From Poa pratensis (Eukaryota > Streptophyta > Magnoliopsida > Poales > Poaceae), in NCBI GenBank assembly GCA_947311845.1, contig CAMZMU010000081.1, forward strand, positions 6,965,045-7,029,044: 64,000 nucleotides of DNA, given 5' to 3'. Under the pieces are notes generated by a model, which had not been told where the DNA came from, did no database searches, and was given only the letters and a program-made list of their open reading frames with translations. Shown in pieces: positions 30,675 to 40,852 of the stretch (its first letter is position 1; each line of letters starts with the position of its first letter). A program made the translations under genes and the position numbers.

Positions 30675-32166
30675 CCAGTTTTTTCTTGGTCCAGTTACTA
30701 TAGAGGTGATTAGAAATATAAAATGACAGTTATAATCTCAGAAATCAGTACTTGGAGGTAAAGTCGATTAAAAAAACATGCGTATAGCTCAACCAGTAAC
30801 TTAAAACTGATGCCTTAACTATCAGTAAGTATTGCCAACAGCTTAGCAAAAGATGTAGGTTAAATCCATTTTATAGGTAGAACATGCCAGCTTAGTAGGC
30901 ACCTCATCACCGACAGCTCCTTCAAGCAATAAAATTGGTATTCCATCGTTACCATACAGGTCATAGTAGTTCGACATCTCTTCTCAGTCAAGTTGATAAA
31001 TCTCATAAATCAATCTCCACTAATCTAGGTGCTAGCATCATTAGAGAAAGATCACAGCCCTGTATTTCTTTATCTAAAAAAAAAACAGCCCTGTATTTAT
31101 TTGTGTTTAAAATTCCCTTTCCTTATGGTCTGCACTAACGAATACAACTGCATCTGCCTTCGCCTTTTTCATTTCTTTTGTTTTCCATACTACAAGTCAG
31201 TCTTTAAAAAGTTGAAGGTTAGCAATATTTTCTGAGTTTCAAATCTTACAATACTACAGCCTTTGACGTTTCATATGAATTTTACTTGTGGAATATTGTT
31301 GAAGTGCAATGGGGTACAAACACTAGATCCAAACAGTTTAGCATATGTATGATTGTACTAGACGAGGATCGCATAGTTTCTGGTCTCAAAATCCACTTAA
31401 CAAAACGCATATACCATATATGGAGGAATTTTTACAATCTGATTATGATTTTATTGCATAATCATGAACCATAAAAAACAGGTAATATCTTGTGATCCAA
31501 CACCTACCAAATACCAAGTCATGTACTCCATATACCAATATATAAATATAAATAGAGATTACCTATTATTTTCCTCCGTGATTAAGCTTCAGCAGCCGAA
31601 TCAATCCGACACGACGAAAAATACTTGTCAGCGACAAGGTATGATCCGAGGCCACGCAACACCTCTGTCAAGCCTCTGCTGTCCTCGATCCCGTTCGTCG
31701 GCAGCGCCAGAGGTGGCAGCAACGAGGGCGTCGCGCAAGGAGGCGGCTCACTGGCTCGATATGTTCTTCAACGACAAAGCGCCATCGGTGGGGCTGGGGT
31801 TTAGAGCCGGCTCGGGCTTGCAGGCGGCGAGGGAGTGTGGGACTTCGTTGAGAGGGCGCCGGGTCTGAAGATATCGGGTGCCGCGGAGCCGGAGGACGGA
31901 CGGCGGCCAGAACCCGTGTTGTCCGGACTTTGGAGCGAGGTATGATTCCATGGGAGACGAGGCAGCGGGGTTAGGAGTTGGACGGGACCTGGGGAGAGCA
32001 GGCGATGGTGCTATGCGGCGGTGGAGTCGTGGAGAGCAGCCGACAGTGCTTGACCGTGGGTGGAAGATGAGATTAGGATTGGGGGAAATGGGGGAGGGAG
32101 CAGATAACGACTGTCGTTGGTAGCCCAGTTGCTTTTTTTACTTGCTTCAGTTCAGCGTACTGTAGA
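30675..32166. other. Helitron interior, no supported gene
   Basis: AT-rich until about 31560, then GC-rich (31600-32100), with open frames on both strands that have no recognisable domain. The GC-rich part might be captured host sequence, as Helitrons often carry, but nothing in it identifies a source. Confidence 0.35.
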
Positions 32167-32183
32167 CACTAGTACAGAAAAGC

Positions 32184-32380
32184 TATTCTGTGGCGCACCA
32201 TTTTTCTATTCTGTGGCGCATGGGTGGTGCGCCACAGAATAGTCGCCATGCGCCACAGAATAGTGGCTATTCTGTGGCGCACCCAGCCTGGTGCGCCACA
32301 GAATAATGTGGCGCACCCCACTCACCATGCGCCACAGAATAGGGTGCGCCACAGAATAGTTCTGGGTGCGCCACAGAATT
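32184..32380. repeat. CACTA1 left subterminal repeats
   Basis: TATTCTGTGGCGCA and its inverse TGCGCCACAGAATA recur about ten times, often as facing pairs that can form hairpins. Such arrays are the expected binding sites for the element-encoded DNA-binding protein. Confidence 0.88.
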
Positions 32381-32702
32381 ACTGTGCCGTATTGTACCCG
32401 TATATTACCAGAATACAAATACCAGTATAATACCAGAATACATGTATATTTCATATTTACACAGATATAACAGAAACAGGGATATATTTTCACAGATACA
32501 TATATCAAAACAAACACATTACTAATATATGTCTCATCACAAGTTGATACAAAAGTGCCGAAGTTTTACACAAGTGTTGAGATATATACAAAAGTTAATC
32601 GATCGTTGCACACGTTACAAATGAAGTGTTCACCGCCTACACTAGGATCGAATAGATTACATCTCGGCGTTGACGGTGAGCAAAAGCGGGAGCACGACGA
32701 TC

Positions 32703-35700
32703 TCATGTAGCGAGCGGTGCGAGCGGCGCCGGGAATGGTTTGCCGTCTTTCTTCGTCATCCACGCCCTGTTGTCCTTCTGCAACTTTAGGCGTTCTTCGA
32801 TTTCTCTCTGATGCAACCCTGTAGATGGAGATAGATATATATATTGGTTAATAATATCAATAGAGTATGCATGCATGATTTATTCATCTAAGTGGATAAA
32901 ATAGAGTATGTATGTGTGCATGTGTAAGGTTTTCTTTTATAATACATCCTATCTACCTCGTCGGGAGCAATGGAAGGTCCCCCCTGCTGTGATAACATTT
33001 CCGACGATGACTTCCGATAACTTGGTCTTGATGCATTGGAAGTCTTTTCTAAGATCCATATCGGACTTGCGTCTGTCATATTCGACCCATGTTTGTAAAG
33101 CAGATGGCAAACCACATTGCGCTCCATCTCGGATAATCATGTTAATATGACGGAGGGCGTAGAAGGCATCCATCTCGCTGCCCGACTGCTCCTTGAGGCA
33201 AGAGAACTCGGTGATATGCTTGAACCGGCGCAACTTATTATCAATTAATTGTGGTTGCACGGTGCTTTCGAAGACGCCTCCCTTTTGGTGGTAGCCGTGA
33301 AGAGCTTGATTGAGGACAGCAATTATGTTGGCATACCTTTTCGTAGTACTACTACCTGAGTCAAAATAAGTGGCATGGTAATGGCTCGGGTGTAGGATGA
33401 TGAGGACGCAGTACTTGTCCCTGCTCAACACAATTTAAATGAGATGATGATCAGAAACATGCATGCATTGAACTCGGAAAGGCACAAGATACGGCGGCGA
33501 GCGGATGTGTACTTACTCGGGAAAGAAAGGCACAAGAAGGCAATTCTTTTGCTGGTTTTGCAACATGAACCTCTCGAGGTACTCAACTGCGCTGGTCCGT
33601 GTCACAGATCCTTGCACCAGCTGGCTGTCACGCATGTAGTAGGGATCCGCTACCGCGACGTGCGAGAGATTATCTCTGTGGATAGTCATGGCCTCATTGA
33701 GCGCGTATAGGCGGACCAAGTTATAGTTGAGCCGCTGCTGGTTAAATAGATTGAACACGTCCTCGTATGCTACTAAGAACAGATCCGCGGGGTGTTCACC
33801 GACGACCACCAACCCGCCTTCTTCCTTTGGCACTTGGACAGTGAACGCCGGGTAATTTGGATCCCTGTCTTTTAGAAGAAAGCCCTCTAGCATAGAGATA
33901 GAATCGCTCAAAGAGATCATTGATGGAGTTGCGAGGTGGATCATCTCCGGAGGCACTATCGGTTTTCCAGCTTCATGAACCATGTGCGCCGATTTGTCCG
34001 GAGGGGGTGGTATGGTGTCTTCACGACCCTGGATAATCATAGGAGTTGGCTGGCTCGCAGAGGCGCCCTTTGATCCCTTTGGCATCTTAGGTGGCTGGCT
34101 CGCAGAGGCGCCCTTTGGCATCTTCTTGGGGGGCCTCCTGGGCTTATTGTTCCATGGCTGCCCACGAAGCCCCTCTGCAACCGATTTCGCAATCGTGCCA
34201 GGGGAGAAAACGCCGGTAGCCGGTTTGTCTTGAGCTGCAACGCCGGCTGCTGGAGGTGTCTCTTGAGATAAACCCTGGAAGTCCAGGCGCTGCGTGACTG
34301 CATTGAGACGAGCAGGTTGATCGGCGTGGGCACGGAAGGGTGGTTCGAGATCCACAGGACGCATGAATCCGTCGGCGTCTTCGGCGCCAGTGTTGAGGAA
34401 GCCACCGACGTCGATAAGATCATCGTCGTCGTCGTCGTCGTTGCCACCAATACGTTGAGGTGCAGAGGCGTTGCCTGCTAATTGCACCGGTTGTGGTTCG
34501 GAGCCCAATTGCACCGGTTGTGGTTGAGAGCCTACCAACAGTTGCTTCTGGCGGTTGGTGGTGGTGGCGACGGCTGCAGGCTTCTTCGGGGGACGGATCG
34601 GAGCGTCCCGCCGGAACTTTGAGGTGGCGCCGGTGTTGCGTCTTGGGCCCTCATCAATAATACCCCCCCCCCCAAGACGAATCTGGGTCTTCGGCCATAG
34701 CGAGACCCATTCGGGGCACTTTCCAAGGACCACGTGTTCATCGGCTCCTTGAGGTTGAACGGGGGGGTCCATGTTGTGATACACTTTCGGCACCGTGACT
34801 ACCTTGACCTTCATAAAACCCTTGTCCACTGGAGCGTGGTGCATTAGTTCGCTGCCTGTTTTTAGGATAAGGCCCGTAGCAACTTCCTTCAACTCGTCGC
34901 CTACCCTATGCAGGAGCATGCAAGGCGTTTCCTATAATGAAATTAAGCAACATATGCATTTGTGTGATTAATACAGTCATCGATCGAAGCAGACATAGTT
35001 ATACAGAAGGACATAGTTATACAGAAGACGACGCAGACTAATTAATTAGTAACCTTGGTGACGACGTCCAGCTCGGCTTCCGTCGAGACACGGGCGCCGG
35101 TGCCAGCGGCGGTGGCCGGAGTTTTCTTCTCGCGTCCCGGTGCGGTAGGCAGCGCCGGTGTGACCAAAGGGGCCATGGGCGGCGGGGTCACGATGATGTC
35201 GCTCGGCGACCGGTTCATGGTGGAGTTGCTGCCGGAGAAGCTGGGCACGTGTATCGGCCCCTGTTGACCTCCCGCCATCCAGGCAGCGAACCCCTCCACT
35301 ATCTGCGGGGGCATGATCTGGTGGATGCCTTCTCGGACTAGCTTTTGCACCTCCTGCTTGTCCACGGTGTTCTTCTTCAGCTCCTCCAGCTCCGCCTTCA
35401 GCCGCTCAACCTCGGCTCTATCCTCGTTCTTGGACGTCCTCTTCCTCTTTTTCTTCTCGCCGGCGCCGTCCGAGCTGTAGTACTCCGTGAACTTCACGCT
35501 CGTACCATAGCCTGACACACGGCCAGCTGATGTCGGCGGCGCCAACTTGTCCCTTCCCTTTGCAACGTTCATCGCCCGGTTGAAAGTAGTGTCCCACACT
35601 TCCCTCTCACCCTGGGACGACGACTGGCCGGCCTCAGCCTCAGCCTTCAACTCGTCCTCCTGCACACAAAGGTGAACACACTTAGAAATTTGAGATCAAC

Positions 35701-36726
35701 GCAATGGACTTTGAGATATCTGTGGTATTTAAATTCACTTACCAGATTTTGCTGGAATTGCTTCACATCGTCGTGATCGGTAACGAACTCCCCAGTTTCC
35801 CAGTTGAGATAGTAGCGGGACCGGACAAAGTTCCTGGTCTGCTCGTCTGTGAATTTATCCCATGGGTTGTCCAGCCCACGTTTTCTTATTTCTGCGTCCT
35901 CCTTGTCCCAAGTGGGTTGTTTGGATTTGTAACCGCCGCTTCCCAAACGGTGGTTACCTAAGTTCCTCTTCCGCATTTCCTTCCCCCACTCGGTCCATCT
36001 TGTACACACCTCAGAATTTAAAAAGTCCTTAAATACCTCGAACTCTTCTAAGGTGATGTGAGGCTCGCCTGTACTAATCTCCTCCCAGCTCTTCTTATTA
36101 TGAATCTTCGCCTTCACCCGGCATTTCCAGCTGCTCAAGGCGGTGCTCATCTTCGTGGTGGCGTAATTATCCACATTTTTGGGTTTAGGGTTCGGGAAGG
36201 TGTATCGTTGGTGAACCCTCCTGAGCAGGTGTTCGAGCAAAGCCGCATTCTCTTCGCTTCTAATGTCAGACGTGTTGATCGACACGCCTTCTCGGAGGAT
36301 GCACCCTAGTTGCATGCTGTACCCTCGTGCAACGTGCTTAGGCTCCAACGGCATGCCACTTGGACTGACCTCCGTGATCACGTCCGTGACATTGTCCACC
36401 GACTGCACTTTACGCGGTTTAGTCCTTGCCCTCCGCTTCTTCTTCTTCTTAGCGGCCGGGTTGCTGTCGCCGGGTTCCGTGTGGTCGCCGCCATCGGTGC
36501 GGTCATCGCCAGTGGTCGTGTGGTCGCCACCATCTCCTGAGGTGTCATCCTCACCACCTTCTTCGTGGTACTCGGGGTCGGGATCCCGGACCTCCCGTTG
36601 ATGCTCCTCAGCCTCGTCGCCACTAGTGACCGCGGCTTCGTCCCTCATATCGTCGGGCCAAAAGTCCATGTTCTGTACTCTTGCTTGCTCTTCGATGCTC
36701 ATGCGCTTAGAAGCGTCGCCCGACAT
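32703..36726 (-). CDS. CACTA1 gene: 1194-aa transposon protein with Ulp1-like end
   Basis: I read five exons: 36726-35743, 35659-35054, 34931-33517, 33420-32957 and 32818-32703. All four introns are GT-AG (GTAAGT at the first and third donors), phases agree, and there is no internal stop; the total is 1195 codons with TGA. Residues 1-130 are acidic, then Lys/Arg-rich. Residues 140-330 resemble the plant En/Spm-associated Transposase_24 region (GYSMQLGCILREG, WTEWGKEMRKRN). Residues 400-440 are a likely coiled coil (EVERLKAELEELKK). Residues 650-850 are low-complexity, Pro/Gly-rich. Residues about 990-1115 follow the Ulp1/C48 protease fold, but the His and Cys positions are not conserved (YCVL, DAFYAL). 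Function unknown; probably element-DNA binding or regulation. The start is the first Met after an AG at 36736 that could be a leader-intron acceptor. Confidence 0.75.
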
Positions 36727-36836
36727 GTTTGAACTGCATTAAAAAGAGGCAAAAAGTTAGTATGACAAATATAAGAGAAAAAAAATCACCTAACTAAGTA
36801 CTAAGATACCCCGGCCCATGCATTAGTCGCAATACC

Positions 36837-36960
36837 CCATATGTCTATTTTTAGCAAAGTCATGCCAAATTTCACGAAAAAATTCGGCATGACCTTTGCT
36901 AAAAAAGGGACATATGGAGTACCCGAATTTGCCGGAACGGAAGTTAATCGACGTTCCGGC
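36837..36960. promoter_or_regulatory. CACTA1 double hairpin upstream of gene
   Basis: An 81-bp inverted repeat (36837-36917) begins CCATATGTC and ends GACATATGG, with GTCATGCC facing GGCATGAC in the inner stem. Fourteen bases on, a 30-bp hairpin (36931-36960) has arms GCCGGAACG and CGTTCCGGC. It lies about 110 bp upstream of the gene start, and CACTA2 has the same arrangement at 44600-44723. Confidence 0.7.
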
Positions 36961-36999
36961 AATCTCAAGGGTCTCGGGGTACCTGCATATATTTCACAA

Positions 37000-38480
37000 A
37001 AAAAAACACATCTCCGGCCGGCATCTCCGGCCGGCATCTCCACGACACGATGGTCGGAGCACAAGCACAAACACCCAACTCCACGACACGATGGTCGGAG
37101 CCACATCCACATCTCCAAAAAAAAAATCCACATGTCCGGCCGGCATCGCCACATCCCACATCTCACCTGAAAGAACGGTGCTTCTTCCCAACTTCCTGCA
37201 TACGGAAAAATAATATATTAGTTTACAAATGAAATGCATTTTTGGCATATAGTGTACATAATAGTAGACTTGAATGTGCATGTAGTGAAATAAAGATCTT
37301 CAGATGTTTGACTTTTGTCAGTTACCTTGGTAATTTCCCAATGTTTTTGTTGTTGTATGTAAGTGTGGGTGAATGGATTGAGCTCATAATGAAGCCCCCA
37401 TTTGTTCAGCATCAAACATGTCCTCCGTTGATTATTTTTTCTTGTTAACTTAAGCCTTAAATGGAAGGAAGTTGGCATCACATGTTTGTAGCAGAATCGC
37501 AAGACAAGAGCCACTGCATTTGGGTTTGTGGTCACAAAATTGCTATGTACATGTTTGGGATTTGAAAGACTCAGTAAGGCCATGCCAAGATGAAAAAGGG
37601 AGTCCCTCCTCTTCCTTTAACTTGCTCGATGTAGATTCTCTGGACCCAAGCTCAATTCTGTAGTTTAGAAAATTTAATTTTTGTACTTTCGGATATTCTG
37701 GGTTCAGGTTGACATGAGCAGCAAATGGTCCAGAGGTGTTATTTAATTGGCCCCTTTTTCTTTTCCTTTTGAACTGAACTAGCACGACATGGCTTCTATT
37801 GTTACTGCAATGTTTTTTTCGCAAGCAAGGTTGGTTCAGTGTAAATTGGTAGAGAGGAAAACTCACTTATCATTGTGCTCTCATGCTTCAGCATATCGTT
37901 TCTAGTTGTAAATCGATCAGGTGAACCTACTGTGAAGGACTAACAAAAAGATTCAGCAACACAAAGTCATGCTCTGGTCTTACTAATCCAAGTAAATCAT
38001 CAAGTATCTAACACAAAGTCTCTGCCTATCAAACTGAAAGCAAGAAACTGAAAGCAAGAAACAGTTTGTGGAGTTTCTAAGAGAAGCTCGCAAGTTCTTG
38101 AAGAAAAAAGGATGGCGGGGAAGCTCGCAAGTACCTGGCGAGGGGCTGGAGGAGGGTGGGTTCGCAGCGCCGAAGAGGAAGGGGACGGCGTCGAGGCCGG
38201 GAGCGTCCTCCTCGAAGCAGAGCGCGGGACGGCGTCGAGGCAGAGCGCGGGACGGCGTCGAGGCAGAGCGCGGGACGACGTCGAGGAAGAAGACTTCTCT
38301 GCGGCGCCGTTGCGGGTGGCGCGGGGTCGAGCGCGGCGGGGTGGCGCGGACGTGGTGGCGCGGCGAATCGAGTTGAGTCGCGAGAGCGCGGCGGCGGCCG
38401 GGACGGTTTCCTTGACTTGGGCGAATTTGGGGAAGAAGAAAGAGCAGCGCGTGGGCGGGTCCACATGTAAGTGGGTGAAA
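37000..38480. other. CACTA1 region upstream of the gene
   Basis: 37005-37150 holds short repeats (CATCTCCGGCCGG and CGACACGATGGTCGGAG, two or three copies each). TCTCACCTGAAAG at about 37162 and AACTTCCTGCAT at about 37190 have counterparts in CACTA2 at about 62322 and 62357. 38110-38470 is GC-rich, with a 20-bp direct repeat (GAGCGCGGGACGGCGTCGAG, 38220-38275). No gene supported. Confidence 0.5.
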
Positions 38481-38485
38481 CAAAA

Positions 38486-38820
38486 TTCTGTGGCGCACCG
38501 TTGGAGGGATGCGCCACAGAATTATAACAGACACTAGCTGTGGCGCACCTAGCTGGTGCGCTACAGAATACGCGTATTCTGTGGCGCATGCACCCTGGCT
38601 GCGCCACAGAATAAAGCCCAAAGTGACTGACCCTTGCGTGGGTGTGGGGCCCGCGCCTATTCTGTGGCGCATGGGCATAGCTGCGCCACAGAATAAGCTT
38701 ATTCTGTGGCGCACCAATAAGAAATGCGCCACAGAATAACCTTATTCTGTGGCGAATCTTTATAGGTGCGCCACAGAAGCTTATTCTGTGGCGCACGGCT
38801 ATAAGGTGCGCCACAGAATA
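38486..38820. repeat. CACTA1 right subterminal repeats
   Basis: Same TATTCTGTGGCGCA motif in both orientations, about twelve times, mostly as inverted pairs 15-25 bp apart. One variant reads TCTGTGGCGAAT at about 38745. Confidence 0.88.
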
Positions 38821-38855
38821 AGCTTCCATAGAATTGGCTTTTCCTACTAGTGAGA

Positions 38856-39354
38856 CTAGATTTATGCCAAATCTGGATTATCTAATCTAAACATGCAATA
38901 TTTTCTCCGTTTTGATTATTCTGAGCTTACAGAAATTTCTGTTAATTATTTTTTAATGCATGTTTTTAATCATCTACAGTTATGGAGACAATAGTCCCTG
39001 ACACAATTACGCTGAAAGGGAACAAAAGCTTACGCGGTCGAGAAGGGTGAAATGAGAGAATTATTTTCTTTTATATTTATATACAAATTCTATATTGCCA
39101 TATTAAAAAATTCTATTTGATGTTTTGTTTGGATTATATAAATCTGGACGTGACATAAAGATATATTATAGGTGCTCCTTAAGAATCTACCGCCATAGAA
39201 AACACTGAAACCCCACATTTGTGATTTGGAATCTTAGAAGTTATTAAAATATACGTTGGCTGTCTTTTTTCTTACACATGAATGTTACACTTCTATTATA
39301 TTAACAAACGTTAGAGTTTTTTTGATCCGTAGCAACCCACGGGCATTCACCTAG
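38856..39354 (+). other. Helitron 3' part
   Basis: AT-rich non-coding sequence ending in the Helitron hairpin and CTAG. The phrase CCGTAGCAACCCACGGGCAT is of the kind found at grass Helitron 3' ends. Confidence 0.7.
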
Positions 39355-39923
39355 TACAACAATAAATATAAAATATATTCATATGATTTTTCTAAAAATA
39401 CTAAGAAGAAAAGGAAAAAGATAAAAGTAAAAGAAGCATGAAAATAGTAACAAGAGAACTCTTCCGTGGATTAGTGGTAGCCGTGCATAAGCGCATAAGA
39501 GTTAGGTCCCGGTTCGAGTCCTCACTTCTACCTTAATGACAAATCCGGGGTGGAGTCCCCCCTCCGGTCTTGTTGTTGTTGTTTTTTAAAATAGTAACAA
39601 TAAAGGAAATGAAAATAATAAGGAAACAAAAACAAAGAAAAACGAAACAGAAAAAAATGAACAGGAAAAACAAAATACAAAAAAGAAGAAACAACAACAC
39701 AAACACACGCTGAACCAAACTAGCAGGAAACCATCAGAAAAAACGCCCAAGAAGCTTCTAGAAGCTTCACAAAACCGGTGTGGGCATGCTACTGGGCTGG
39801 CCACTAACAAACAGAAACACTGGGTGACCTAACAGAATAGGCGTCGTATAGGAATTGCCACAGATCATCCGACACCATGGATGATGATGGGCCACACATT
39901 TATTGGTGAATTCCTAGTTTCCT
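39355..39923. other. Resumed flank of the duplicated segment
   Basis: Starts TACAACAATAAATA, completing the array unit cut at 29021. Near 39870-39910, CATGGATGATGATGGGCCAC and ATTCCTAGTTT resemble 20320-20370 upstream of hypothetical gene copy 1, so this is more of the same duplicated block. It contains a SINE and otherwise no gene. Confidence 0.6.
39454..39587 (+). mobile_element. tRNA-derived SINE (Au-like), 134 bp
   Basis: A 13-bp duplication AAAATAGTAACAA flanks it (39441-39453 and 39588-39600). Inside are box A-like TGGATTAGTGGTAG (39467-39480) and box B-like GGTTCGAGTCC (39511-39521) of a pol III promoter. The tail is TTG repeats followed by six T, as in the Au SINE family of Triticeae. 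No coding capacity. Confidence 0.85.
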
Positions 39924-39939
39924 CACTAGTAGGAAAACG

Positions 39940-40235
39940 CCTACCGCTGGCGGACGGAAAAGGGCTACCGCTGGCGGGCACGTGCCCGCCAGCGATGAGT
40001 ACGCCAGTGGTAACATATACCGCTGGTGGGCGGGCCGTCCGCCAGCGGTAATGGCTGTTTTGCTGGCGGGCGATACTAATGCACGCCAGTGGTAGGAGCT
40101 ATAGCGCTGGTGGTCGCAGCGTCTGCCAGCGGTAAGTCACCACGACCGCCAGCGGTACTAGTCGCAGGTTTGGGGTTTAGGGTGCTCTGTCCGCCAGTGG
40201 TAAGGCTCCGTGTCCGCCAGCGGTATTTTTTCGTG
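39940..40235. repeat. CACTA2 left subterminal repeats
   Basis: TACCGCTGGCGG and CCGCCAGCGGTA variants recur about twelve times in both orientations, frequently as close inverted pairs (for example around 39975-39990, where GGCGGGCACGTGCCCGCC is a perfect palindrome). Consensus unrelated to that of CACTA1. Confidence 0.88.
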
Positions 40236-40852
40236 GTATTATTTTTTTTCTAGAAAATCATATTCCAGCAGTATATCCAGTACAAATACAGTATATTCAG
40301 GTACAGGCGACCAAAACAACAGGAATATAGACAATACCACATACAAATGACCAAATTGTTGGTTCATCACATGCATTACATACCATAGTAGCCAAGTTAC
40401 CAAAAGTTGTCATACACGAATACATCTCGTTTTTCTCGATAGGATAAATCACAAAGTTTTGAAAGCAACTATTTATGTAGACTAAAATCACATAGAAGAT
40501 AGAGAACCGTAATGTCTAAGAGAGGGCGCGATGAAGTTCGTTTTCGATCATCCGGTTCTTGCTCTCTTTAGTGGTTTCAAGTCCCTATCTTCCGCCTCCT
40601 CATTAAATAGTCTCCCACTTCTTCATCTGTATACATAGAAGACAAATAAAAATGTTAGGCAACTAAATTGTTCACATGTCGTGCAGAAATATGCAAAGTA
40701 GACACAAATAAACTAAGCCAACTCAAAAGCATGCCTCATATAGTAGATTGGACATCACATAGTGTCACCTCATTTTAATCATCGGCATTGTAAAAATGAA
40801 TATCAAGTAGGGCTTTGAAACTAGAGCTAGGCAATTTAATTTAACAAGAGTA
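40236..40852. other. CACTA2 3' non-coding part
   Basis: AT-rich sequence between subterminal repeats and the end of the gene. By comparison with CACTA1, a short last exon and intron would lie near 40560-40850; AGTGGTTTCAAGTCCCTATC and CTCTTCGT-like segments are too diverged to place it. Confidence 0.4.

Larger units (their letters stand above)
32167..38852 (-). mobile_element. CACTA1: complete CACTA transposon, 6686 bp
   Basis: The termini are CACTAGTACAGAAAAGC (32167) and, inverted, CACTAGTAGGAAAAGCC (ending 38852). The 3-bp target duplication AGA flanks both (32164-32166, 38853-38855). Subterminal regions (32184-32380, 38486-38820) are built of CTATTCTGTGGCGCA in both orientations. The only gene runs leftwards over five exons and is open throughout. 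No TNP2-type transposase is encoded, so the element would depend on another copy for movement. Confidence 0.93.
29022..39354 (+). mobile_element. Helitron (about 3.6 kb own sequence) carrying a CACTA element
   Basis: The 5' end is TC (29022), in TCTCTTCTCTATCTCTACTA. The 3' end is CACCTAG (39354), preceded by a small hairpin (CCGTAGCAACCCACGG, 39328-39343). The target is A at 29021 and T at 39355, with no target duplication. Joining these two flanks gives CTTATCATACAACAATAAATA, exactly the sequence of the uninterrupted sister units at about 26717 and 28888. It encodes no recognised Rep or helicase domain, so it is probably non-autonomous. Excluding CACTA1 and its TSD it is about 3.64 kb. Confidence 0.9.

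Noticed and set aside
33982..36623. Plus-strand open frames inside CACTA1
   Set aside because: Antisense shadows of the minus-strand gene, whose splice sites and phases are consistent.
39454..39535. Candidate tRNA gene because of box A and box B motifs
   Set aside because: No cloverleaf could be formed, the 3' end is a TTG/T tail, and target duplications flank it: a SINE.
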